A stretch of DNA of 64,000 nucleotides, taken from NCBI RefSeq assembly GCF_000772705.2, contig NZ_JSBW02000051.1, positions 78,705 to 142,704 of the forward strand, written 5' to 3'. The notes under the pieces were generated by a model. That model saw only the letters and a list, made by a program, of their open reading frames with translations, did no database searches and had not been told where the DNA came from. This document shows positions 1 through 8,999 of the stretch, piece after piece (positions within the stretch are counted from its first letter, which is position 1; the number at the start of each line of letters is the position of its first letter). The DNA is from Xanthomonas vasicola (GTDB lineage Bacteria; Pseudomonadota; Gammaproteobacteria; Xanthomonadales; Xanthomonadaceae). The translations under genes and the position numbers were made by a program.

Positions 1-602
1 CCGTCGCTGCCAGTGAAGGTTTGGCCGCGGTTGCAGGCGCCGAACGTCTGCGCCGCCGAGCCGGCCCAGCTGAAGTTGGCCGCGCTGCTGCCGGTGCCGG
101 TCAATTGCAGCGAACTGCCAACCGCGATGCTGTTGCTCTTGCTCACCGGCAGGTTCTGGCTGGCCACGCCGGCCGCCGGGCCGCCGCTGCCGGTGATGGC
201 GCCTTCGTAACTGAGGAACTGCACCAACTGCCCGTTGGGGTCGACCAGCGCCACGCCGTCGTTGGGGCCGTTCTGCACGCCGTTGCTGGCGTAGCTCACC
301 GTGGCGATACGCACCTGGCTGCCGCAGCTCACCATACTGCCGGCCGGTACCGCCGTGTTGGCATACACCACCGCAGCACTGGGGGTGTTGCCGTTGTACA
401 GATAGATCCGGTAGCCGCTTAGCGATTCGCCAGCCGTGGCCACCACTTCCACACCTTCGCCGCTGTCGCCGGAGGCGCCCGCGTCGTCGTAGTGCAGTTC
501 GTTGATGAAGACCGCCGCATTGGCGGAGGTGGCGCTCAGCGCAAACGCGCAGGCCAGGGGAAGGGTGCAACGCAGGGACACAACACGGGACGGCAACCTC
601 AT
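1..602 (-). CDS. Secreted protein with LTD-like N-terminus, partial (probable extracellular nuclease-type protein)
   Basis: The minus-strand frame opens with ATG at 602 and stays open for about 200 codons to the window edge, so the C-terminal part is missing. Residues 1-28 form a signal peptide: basic start MRLPSR, hydrophobic core, and a cleavage-like SATSANA. The mature protein begins AVFINELHYDDAG. That start, followed by repeated beta-rich Gly/Asn segments, resembles the lamin-tail-like domain found at the N-terminus of secreted endonuclease/phosphatase-type proteins. The catalytic part would lie outside the window, so the nuclease assignment is inference from the N-terminal domain only. 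The gene is divergent from groES; the first 270 nt of the shared spacer hold no obvious ORF. Confidence 0.6.
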   Translation of the reverse strand, partial: MRLPSRVVSLRCTLPLACAFALSATSANAAVFINELHYDDAGASGDSGEGVEVVATAGESLSGYRIYLYNGNTPSAAVVYANTAVPAGSMVSCGSQVRIATVSYASNGVQNGPNDGVALVDPNGQLVQFLSYEGAITGSGGPAAGVASQNLPVSKSNSIAVGSSLQLTGTGSSAANFSWAGSAAQTFGACNRGQTFTGSD

Positions 603-872
603 CGACAGCTCCTTGTGATCGGGGAATGCGATCCCGACTGTAAAACGCGCGCATGACAAAAGGTGGAACCTGGTTCCATTTCTAGAGCGACCGACAAAAC
701 GACTGCGCGTCTGCCTGGCGGGCGCGGACGGTGCTCGGAATCCTCATGTACCACTCGTACACTCCGGTTCCTCCGCGCCGTCCGCCCCCACCTGACAACC
801 GCTCGCTGCGTCTTGTCAGCCGCTCTCGGCGTTTCGGAGGGAGCGGTCGAAGAAAAATTTTTACCGCCAGCC

Positions 873-901
873 CTTGAAAGGCCGCCCACGCAGCACAATC
901 T
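873..901 (+). promoter_or_regulatory. Putative sigma32 heat-shock promoter of groESL
   Basis: CTTGAAA at 873-879, a 14-nt spacer, then CACAATCT at 894-901 resembles the sigma32 consensus (CTTGAAA, then CCCCATnT). It lies about 120 nt upstream of groES, just before the CIRCE-like element. The -35 match is good and the -10 match is only partial. The remainder of 603-1018 shows no gene. Confidence 0.5.
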
Positions 902-943
902 CTGGCCCGCACCCGCTCTGTCGGGTTTTTTCCGCGCGCTGTG

Positions 944-970
944 CTGGCAGTCGTCATATGCGAGTGCTAA
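944..970 (+). promoter_or_regulatory. Degenerate CIRCE element (HrcA operator)
   Basis: The right half GAGTGCTAA (962-970) is a perfect CIRCE half-site. Exactly 9 nt upstream sits CTGGCAGTC (944-952), which matches 6 of 9 positions of the left half TTAGCACTC. The 9-9-9 geometry and the position just upstream of the groES start are those of HrcA operators. One decayed half suggests weaker HrcA repression, combined with the upstream sigma32-like promoter. Confidence 0.7.
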
Positions 971-1018
971 CATAGCCGATAATTTCCAGGCCAATCAAAT
1001 ACTTAAGAGGTCTTCTCT

Positions 1019-1306
1019 ATGAGCATCAAGCCGCTTCACGACCGCGTTGTAGTCAAACCGATCGAAGCCGACGAAGTTTCCGCCGGCGGCATCGTGATCC
1101 CGGACTCCGCTAAGGAAAAGTCCACCAAGGGTGAAGTCGTCGCGATTGGCGCCGGTAAGCCGCTGGACAACGGCAGCCTGCGCGCGCCGGTGGTCAAGGT
1201 TGGCGACAAGGTCATCTACGGCCAGTACGCCGGCAGCAGCTACAAGTCCGAAGGCGTCGAGTACAAGGTGCTGCGCGAAGACGACATTCTGGCCGTCATC
1301 GGCTGA
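1019..1306 (+). CDS. groES: Co-chaperonin GroES (Hsp10)
   Basis: The 95-aa protein has the standard GroES length. It starts [14 protein letters not shown] and carries the mobile-loop region around residues 17-35 ([20 protein letters not shown]), the segment that docks on GroEL. It forms the seven-fold lid of the cytoplasmic GroEL folding chamber. The ATG at 1019 has a purine-rich AAGAGG nearby. It is the first gene of the groESL operon and lies downstream of the CIRCE-like site. Confidence 0.97.
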
Positions 1307-1318
1307 TCAGGCGCTACG

Positions 1319-1433
1319 CGCCGGGAATCGGGAGTGGGGAATCGGGAATCGGTAGAGCGGCCAACGCCCTCGCCATCCCACCCAGCCCCCGATCTCCGTC
1401 TTTGATTGACCGATTCCCCATTCCCCATTCTCA
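1319..1433 (+). repeat. Inverted GGGAATCGG-type repeat in the groES-groEL spacer
   Basis: Reiterated GGGAATCGG/GGGAATCGGG units lie at 1322-1352. Complementary CCGATTCCCCATTCCCC units lie at 1409-1427. Together they can fold into a long imperfect stem that fills most of the 146-nt intercistronic region. This looks like an inserted repeat of the kind common in xanthomonads; it may act as an mRNA processing or pausing element between the two cistrons. Confidence 0.6.
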
Positions 1434-1446
1434 ATTTCCGGAGTAA

Positions 1447-3093
<1,647 letters not shown>

Positions 3094-3135
3094 TCCAGCC
3101 GGCGCAAGCCGACACGCAACACCGCAGTCAAAAGG

Positions 3136-3164
3136 AGCCCCGCAGCGATGCGGGGCTTTTTTTT
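3136..3164 (+). terminator. Rho-independent terminator of groESL
   Basis: AGCCCCGC (3136-3143) pairs with GCGGGGCT (3150-3157) around a short loop, followed by a run of eight T. It lies 43 nt after the groEL stop. Confidence 0.92.
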
Positions 3165-3389
3165 ATACAGCGCGCTGTGCATCGTCGTGCCGGCTGCACG
3201 ATGATGCGCGACGAGCGGCGCACGCTTCGCTTGCCGGGAGCGTTGTGCCTACTCCAGTCCGGGACGACATCGCACCCGCCAAGCCATTACGGCGTGCGAT
3301 CTGGTCGCCGCGGCCCTGGATTCCGGGAAGCCCGCCGCGCGGCGTGAGCTGGCGCGTTTGGCGCGCCGCTGCCTGTCTGCCTTGCAGTG

Positions 3390-5573
3390 TCAATGCGGTG
3401 TCGAAGCACGGCCGGCCGTCGCGTCATCGCGGGTCGAGGGAGACTGCGCATTGTCCAGCGTTGTCGCGGCTCCGGGCTCGGCAGAGACACTGTCTTCCAC
3501 GCTCTCGCCGTTAGAGTTGGTGGACAGCCGTGGCGGACTGGTGTCCGGTGTTTCTGCGATGGGCGCGGCGACGCCGTCATCCTCCTGGATCTCGGTGATG
3601 GTGACGCGGCTGGTGCTCGGCTGCGCCGCGGCGCCGGCGTCCCGGATCGCCTGTAGCGCGGCGTCTGGAGCGACTTGCTCCTCGTAAGCCTGCAGGTGCT
3701 CCGGCGACAGCTGGAGCAGATACCGCAACGTGCGACGGCTCGTCTCTTGCAGCTCCTCCGGCGTGGAAGGAACGGTGGTTGCGAGCTGCGTGCCATCGGG
3801 CCCGGTGAACAACCGGCGGATCTGCCGTCCACCCCAGTTCATCGCCTTCTCGGTGGCGTCGGCGACCGGACCCGGCATCGTCGCCGCCATCAGCGACATG
3901 ACCGCACCCGCGTAGTAAGGCGAGGTGGACGACGCTTCGATCAAGCTCTGGTCGGCGAAGGTAGTGGCAAGTTTCTCGGCAGTAAGTGCCATGGCAATCA
4001 CCATGCTGCCGCCGCACATGGCCTTGAAGCGCTCCATCGTGTCCTGCCGGTTCGCATGCTTGTTGAAAGTCGACTGCAGCATGACCGCCGCCACGACCGC
4101 GGTATCGGCCAGCGAATCCACCGTCCCGATCCGGTCCGGCTGAATCAGGTAAATCACCGAGCCGGTCACCGCGATACCCAGCAAGGCCAACGACAATTTG
4201 GCGGCAACGTCGTCGTTGGATAGTTGCCGTGGAATCGACTCAGACCGGTCCTGGCCGTGCTGTAGCGCAGTGCTCAAGTGCTTGCAGCAACGATCAAGCG
4301 TTTCCAGCAGATGGGTGCACTGGGCATTGAGCGTACGGGTGAGTTCATGCCCCTGGCCCGGGCCGGTGAAGTCGCGGCGCACCTGTTGAAATGCATCCCG
4401 GCCGTTGAGCAGCACGGTTGCGATCTGGTCGAGTTGCGTGCGTAATTCCGCGCTGATCTGCCTGGGGGTCATGCCGGCGCGCGTCCGCTGCGCGGACTCG
4501 GTGAAGCCCAATTGGTGCGCAGCGCTCGCGCGCAACCGCGACACCTGGTCGCGCGCGCGATTGCCCAAGGTGCTAATGCTGTTCCAGAGAAAGGGGGTCA
4601 TCATCATCGCCGCGCAGGCCGTTGCTGCGGCTGCGCCAAACCCCATGTTGTTTTCCACTGCTTCGGCTTGATGTCGCATAGCCTCGCTGCCGGCCTTCTT
4701 GGTGATTTCGAATGGCAGGAACAAACCATTGAGCAGGTAGGCATACAGATGCAGCTCGTTGGCGTCGCGCCCCAACTGCCCACCGCCAATGATCGGGATG
4801 GGAAAGCCATCGGCGGTAGGGCGTAGTGCGGATGCCGACAGCATCAGCACACCCCTTGCTGCCAGTGCAAGCGAATACCCAAACGTCTTGGCCTGATTCG
4901 CCATGAACGGGCTTGGCACGAGCAGTGGCCAGGCATTGCCCAGGTTGAGCAGTGCCTTCAGCGCACGACCGGTTGCCGGTGTTCCGTGCTCCAGCGGATG
5001 CAGCGCCTTCTCTACCGCTTTGATGTCGCTCAGGAACGCGTTACGGAAGCGCTTTTCCAGTCCGTTTTGAGGGTTCGAGATGGCCCCGCGTAGATCCGCG
5101 ATGGCTGCGCTCAAACGCGCCAGGCTATGCGGTGCGGCCTGCTCTTGATCGAGATGACGCACCATTTGCAAAAAGGCGGGGTCGCTCGCGTGTACTTGCA
5201 GCATGGTGCGCAGATCCGATTTCGACCAGAGAGTGGACGCCCCGTTCGAGACCGCAGCGTAGGCCTGCTGAAGGCCGCTTGCCAATGCAGCATTTGCGCG
5301 CGCGGCAAGTGTCGCGCCAGTGGACGGGCCGGAGGCGTGTGCGGGCGAATGCGCCTGCATGTCAGGGTCGTGCAAGGCCATCGGCGAAGCGCCTTGCTCG
5401 AAGTCGGCGCTGGATGCGCGCGACCGGCTGCGCGGAGTGAGCGCCGACAAGCTGGGGTGGAGTGGCGTTTGCCTCGGCGGTGCGGCGTCGGCGACGGGGG
5501 CGTTGTCCGCGTTGACGTCTTGCAGTGGCGCGCGAGAAGAAGAGCTTGCGGCTTGTGTTTTGTTGATCTCCAT
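3390..5573 (-). CDS. xopX: Type III effector XopX family, copy 1
   Basis: This 727-aa protein belongs, by recognition, to the XopX family of T3SS effectors, which are delivered into plant cells and promote virulence; their biochemical activity is not established. The start at 5573 (MEINKTQAASSSS) is chosen because AAGGAAA sits just upstream and the paralogue starts the same way; the frame is open further upstream but without support. The first ~110 residues are Ser/Ala/Pro-rich and disordered, as in T3S signals. The body has hydrophobic stretches such as LMLSASALRPTADGF and FPIPIIGGGQLGRDANELHL, also present in copy 2. N-termini of the copies are nearly identical while the bodies are about 60% alike by eye. 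It follows groEL convergently. Confidence 0.85.
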   Translation of the reverse strand: MEINKTQAASSSSRAPLQDVNADNAPVADAAPPRQTPLHPSLSALTPRSRSRASSADFEQGASPMALHDPDMQAHSPAHASGPSTGATLAARANAALASGLQQAYAAVSNGASTLWSKSDLRTMLQVHASDPAFLQMVRHLDQEQAAPHSLARLSAAIADLRGAISNPQNGLEKRFRNAFLSDIKAVEKALHPLEHGTPATGRALKALLNLGNAWPLLVPSPFMANQAKTFGYSLALAARGVLMLSASALRPTADGFPIPIIGGGQLGRDANELHLYAYLLNGLFLPFEITKKAGSEAMRHQAEAVENNMGFGAAAATACAAMMMTPFLWNSISTLGNRARDQVSRLRASAAHQLGFTESAQRTRAGMTPRQISAELRTQLDQIATVLLNGRDAFQQVRRDFTGPGQGHELTRTLNAQCTHLLETLDRCCKHLSTALQHGQDRSESIPRQLSNDDVAAKLSLALLGIAVTGSVIYLIQPDRIGTVDSLADTAVVAAVMLQSTFNKHANRQDTMERFKAMCGGSMVIAMALTAEKLATTFADQSLIEASSTSPYYAGAVMSLMAATMPGPVADATEKAMNWGGRQIRRLFTGPDGTQLATTVPSTPEELQETSRRTLRYLLQLSPEHLQAYEEQVAPDAALQAIRDAGAAAQPSTSRVTITEIQEDDGVAAPIAETPDTSPPRLSTNSNGESVEDSVSAEPGAATTLDNAQSPSTRDDATAGRASTPH

Positions 5574-5665
5574 GGAGAGTTTCCTTGGTGAGGGGAATGG
5601 CCAGCTCGCACTGGCTGGCGTACATGAATCATTCGTACAAACGTGCCCGGCCGGTGTAGCGCGGT

Positions 5666-5690
5666 GCGAAGTGCTGCACTGCAGGAAGAA
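5666..5690 (-). promoter_or_regulatory. Imperfect PIP box upstream of xopX copy 1
   Basis: On the minus strand TTCTT, exactly 15 nt, then TTCGC. The second half is perfect and the first has TTCTT instead of TTCGB. The same arrangement, with the same spacing, is retained upstream of copy 2 at 8673-8697. HrpX activation is inferred only. Confidence 0.4.
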
Positions 5691-5739
5691 TCGACGAAAT
5701 AACACAATGGCAACTTGTGATCGCGTAACGCCTCGCCAC

Positions 5740-6361
5740 CTGTGCCGTGCTGCAGTGGCTGCAGCGCGTCTTCCACGGCCTTGATGTCGCCGAGCAATTG
5801 CTGACGCAAGCGTGCTTCCAGATCGGGTGCCGCTTCGCTGGCATCGCGCAGCTGCGTGATCTGCTGGCGGCACGCGGCCAGACTGTGCGGCACGTGCTGT
5901 TCCGGGTCGGTGTGACGCGCCATCTGCAGAATGCAGGATCGTCCGCATGGATCTGCAGCATGGTGCGCAGGTCTGCCAGCGACCAGAGCTTGGAAGCGGC
6001 GTTTCTGAGCGTGCCGGAGAGTTGCAGCTCCCCCTCGGTCAAGCCGGCGGTTGCTTTGCGAAACACGGAACTGTGTGCATCCACCGTAGGCGGCCTAGGC
6101 TGCAGCATGGTGTGCTGGGGCGGTGCCGCATCTGTGCCAACGCTGGCGGTGTCTGCTTCGATGATCTCGGTGTCGGAGCTTCCGGCCGGCGACGAGGGCC
6201 TGCGTGTGCGCTGGCTGAGCCCGCTCAATTTCGGATCGCGTTGGGGTTGGGGGGGCCGCACCCTCAGGTGTCGGCTGCGATGCCGCCGGTGCGGCTTCCT
6301 GGGGGAATTGCGTGTGCGGCTGGATGGCTGCCTCCGCTTGATTCGGTTGCTTGATGTGCAT
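5740..6361 (-). pseudogene. xopX: Third xopX-like gene, frameshifted and truncated
   Basis: On the minus strand an ATG at 6361 with AAGGAA upstream opens MHIKQPNQAEAAIQ. The reading frame then shifts near 6190 into one that carries DTEIIEADTAS and later LWSLADLRTMLQIHADDPAF, the block shared with both intact XopX proteins. It shifts again near 5935 into HTDPEQHVPHSLAACRQQ and GDIKAVEDALQPLQHGT. Homology stops near 5740, where the upstream region of xopX copy 1 begins. It thus covers roughly the first 210-230 residues of a XopX protein, with at least two frameshifts and no C-terminal two-thirds. Its first 60 residues differ from those of the two intact copies. Confidence 0.8.
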
Positions 6362-6536
6362 GGGATATTCCTTGGCGTGATGTGAGACGGCAGGATTCGG
6401 GCACTAGCAAAGTCATCGGAACGGCGCATTCATTGCGCAGCGGTTGAGTCCTGTGGCGGCCGAGGTGGATGTCATGGCATCGCGGGCCGTGGACGTCACT
6501 GGACTCGCTGCGAATGCACCGTTGGCGCGGCGGCGC

Positions 6537-8582
6537 TTAATCTGAGCGCGGCCTGTCAGCGCCCCCCGGCGCACGTTCGGGCGCAGCGGCTTGGTTGTCA
6601 TCGATCTCGGTAAGGGTGACGCTGCTGCTGGGGCGGCCTTGCGCCGCTTCGCCGGCTTCCTGGATGGCTTGCAGGATCGAATCTCCCACGTTCTCCGCGT
6701 ACTCCTCTAGCTGTTCATCTCTCAGGCTCAGCAGATACCCCAACGTGCGGTGCGATGTTTGCTGCAGTTCTTCGGCAGAGGAGGGAACACGGGTTTCCAG
6801 CGGTGTGCCATCCGGTCCGGTGAACCTGCGGCCAAGCTGGCGTTCGCCCCAGTTCATCGCCAACTCCGCACCGCGTGCGATCGGGCCTGGCATCGTCACC
6901 GCCATCAGCGACATGATGACCCCGGCATAAAACTGAGCGTTCGGTGAGGATTCGATCAAGCTTTTGTCGGTGAGCACCTTGGACAACTTCTCTGCGCCCA
7001 GCGCAAGGGCGATGACCATGCTGCCGCCACACATGGCCTTGAAGCGTTCCATTGCGTCTTGCCGCGTGGCCTGCTTATTCCATGTCGACTGCGCCATCAC
7101 CGCTGTGACGATGCAGGTGTCGCTGATCAGGTTGATCGTGCCCAACCGATCAGGTTGGATAAGGTAGACGGTCGAGCCGGTCACCGCAGTTGCCAGTATC
7201 ATCAATGCCACCTTGGAGGACACATCGTGGTTGGGCATTTGGCGCCCAAGACTTGGCGTCTGTTCGCTATCTAGATGCAATACGCTTGCGAGCCGTTTGC
7301 TACACCTGTCTAGCGTTTCCAACAGATGCGTGCATTGCGCATTTACCGTCCTGGTGAGTTCGCGCCCTCCATCCTGATTGATAAAGTCGCGGCGCGCCTG
7401 CTGAAACGCCTCGCAGGAGGCGTCCAGCTGTTCGCGGATTAGCTGCAGCTGCGCGCGGACCTCTTCGTTAATGCGTTCAGGCGGCAGGCGGGCGCGCAGT
7501 TGCTGCGCCTGGTTGTTCAGACCCGTTGCCTGCGCTGCGGCGGCGCCCAGGCGTGTCGTTGTATCCAGCAGTCTGTTGCCGAGCTTACTGAGGCTGTTCC
7601 AAAGGAACGGGGTCAGCATCATGGCCGTGAAGCTCACCGAAACGCCCGCGGCGTAGCCGATGTTTTTGCTGACGTCCTCGGCGTTTCTGCGCGTATCCGG
7701 ATCGCCGAATTTCTTTGGAAGTTCGGTAGTGAGGAACAACGTGTTGATCAGCAGGTTGTAGAGATGCATTTCGTTCGCTTCGCGGCCTAGCTGACCACCC
7801 CCGATGATCGGAAAGGGAAAGCCGTCAGCAGTGGGGCGTAACGCCGAGGCCGACATACTAAGTACCCCCTTGGTGGCGGTGGACATAGTGAAGGCGAAGG
7901 TTTTGGCCTGATTGCCCATCAGCGGGCTGGGAATCACGATCGGCCAGAAATTGATGAGGTTGCCAATCGATTTCAGTACGCGTGGGCCGACCGGTACGGT
8001 GTGATCGAGCGGCTGCAGGGCGTCCAGTACCTGCTTAACGTCGCCCAGCAGCTGCTTGCGTTGATGCGTTCCGAGTCCGCATGCTGTCTCGATGATCCGG
8101 CCTAGCTCCTGCATCTGCTCGCGGCAGGAGTCCAACGTATGCGGCGTCGCGTGTTCCGGATCGGCGCCCCGTAGGATTGCCAGAAACGCGGGATCGTCCG
8201 CATGGATCTGCAGCATGGTGCGCAGATCCGCGAGCGACCAGAGATTGGATGCCCCCTTCGAGACCGCAGCGCGAGCCTGCTGAAAGCCGCTTGCCAATGC
8301 AGCATTTGCGCGCGCGGCAAGTGTCGCGCCAGTGGACGGGCCGGAGGCCTGTGCGGGCGAATGCGCCTGCATGTCAGGGTCGTGCAAGTCCATCTGCGAA
8401 GCGCCGTGCTCGGAGTCGGCACTGGACGCGCGCGACCGGCTGCGCGGAGTGAGCGCCGACAAGCTGGGGTGGAGCGGCGGTTGCCTCGGCGGTGCGGCGT
8501 CGGCGACGGGGGCGTTGTCCGCAAGGGCGTCGTGCGGTGGCGCGAGAGAAGAAGAGCTTGCGGTTTGTGTTTTGATCTCCAT
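6537..8582 (-). CDS. xopX: Type III effector XopX family, copy 2
   Basis: This 681-aa paralogue of copy 1 starts at 8582 (MEIKTQTASSSS) with GGAAA upstream; the open frame extends much further upstream only as a shadow of the TonB receptor gene. It shares with copy 1 the block MLSASALRPTADGF-like, FPIIGGGQLGREANEMHLY and MMLTPFLWNS, plus a C-terminal region ending with ITEI/LTEID and an acidic tail. The N-terminal ~115 residues and the promoter region are almost the same as in copy 1. The central and C-terminal parts have diverged, so the two copies may have different host targets. It would be exported by the T3SS, whose genes are not in this window. Confidence 0.85.
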   Translation of the reverse strand: MEIKTQTASSSSLAPPHDALADNAPVADAAPPRQPPLHPSLSALTPRSRSRASSADSEHGASQMDLHDPDMQAHSPAQASGPSTGATLAARANAALASGFQQARAAVSKGASNLWSLADLRTMLQIHADDPAFLAILRGADPEHATPHTLDSCREQMQELGRIIETACGLGTHQRKQLLGDVKQVLDALQPLDHTVPVGPRVLKSIGNLINFWPIVIPSPLMGNQAKTFAFTMSTATKGVLSMSASALRPTADGFPFPIIGGGQLGREANEMHLYNLLINTLFLTTELPKKFGDPDTRRNAEDVSKNIGYAAGVSVSFTAMMLTPFLWNSLSKLGNRLLDTTTRLGAAAAQATGLNNQAQQLRARLPPERINEEVRAQLQLIREQLDASCEAFQQARRDFINQDGGRELTRTVNAQCTHLLETLDRCSKRLASVLHLDSEQTPSLGRQMPNHDVSSKVALMILATAVTGSTVYLIQPDRLGTINLISDTCIVTAVMAQSTWNKQATRQDAMERFKAMCGGSMVIALALGAEKLSKVLTDKSLIESSPNAQFYAGVIMSLMAVTMPGPIARGAELAMNWGERQLGRRFTGPDGTPLETRVPSSAEELQQTSHRTLGYLLSLRDEQLEEYAENVGDSILQAIQEAGEAAQGRPSSSVTLTEIDDNQAAAPERAPGGADRPRSD

Positions 8583-8999
8583 AGAGAGTTTCCTTGGTGA
8601 GGGGAATGGCCAGCTCGCACTGGCTGGCTCATGAATCATTCGTACAAACGTGCCCGGCCGATGTAGCGCGGTGCGAAGTGCTGCACTGCAAGAAGAATCG
8701 ACGAAACAACACGGTGGCAACTTGTGAGCGCGTGACGCCCCGCCACCTGTGCTGGTCGAGTGCGCTCGGAGCACGTGGGTCGTACTGAAGACGGCGCCAG
8801 GCCGCCGCAGTGCCAATCGCCGGCACACTCTGCAATCACGTGTTGACACCGATGTCATTGCAGCCTTAGCGTCACATGGCAGGCGCTTGCGCCGAGCGGT
8901 CGGGGGGCCATCGGACAAGGGGCAGCGGTGCATGCATCGCTGGCAGGCGTCGTTGCAGCGCATTGCACGCCGGCCACGGCCGGCCTCTCCCGGGATCTT
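8583..8999 (+). other. Divergent intergenic region xopX copy 2 / TonB receptor
   Basis: The first ~170 nt repeat the upstream region of xopX copy 1, ending near 8755, and include the PIP-like site. The rest (8760-8999) shows no convincing ORF. A possible upstream start for the receptor at 8928 lacks a signal-peptide-like sequence. Confidence 0.5.
8673..8697 (-). promoter_or_regulatory. Imperfect PIP box upstream of xopX copy 2
   Basis: TTCTT-N15-TTCGC on the minus strand, the same as upstream of copy 1, about 90 nt before the ATG. Confidence 0.4.
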
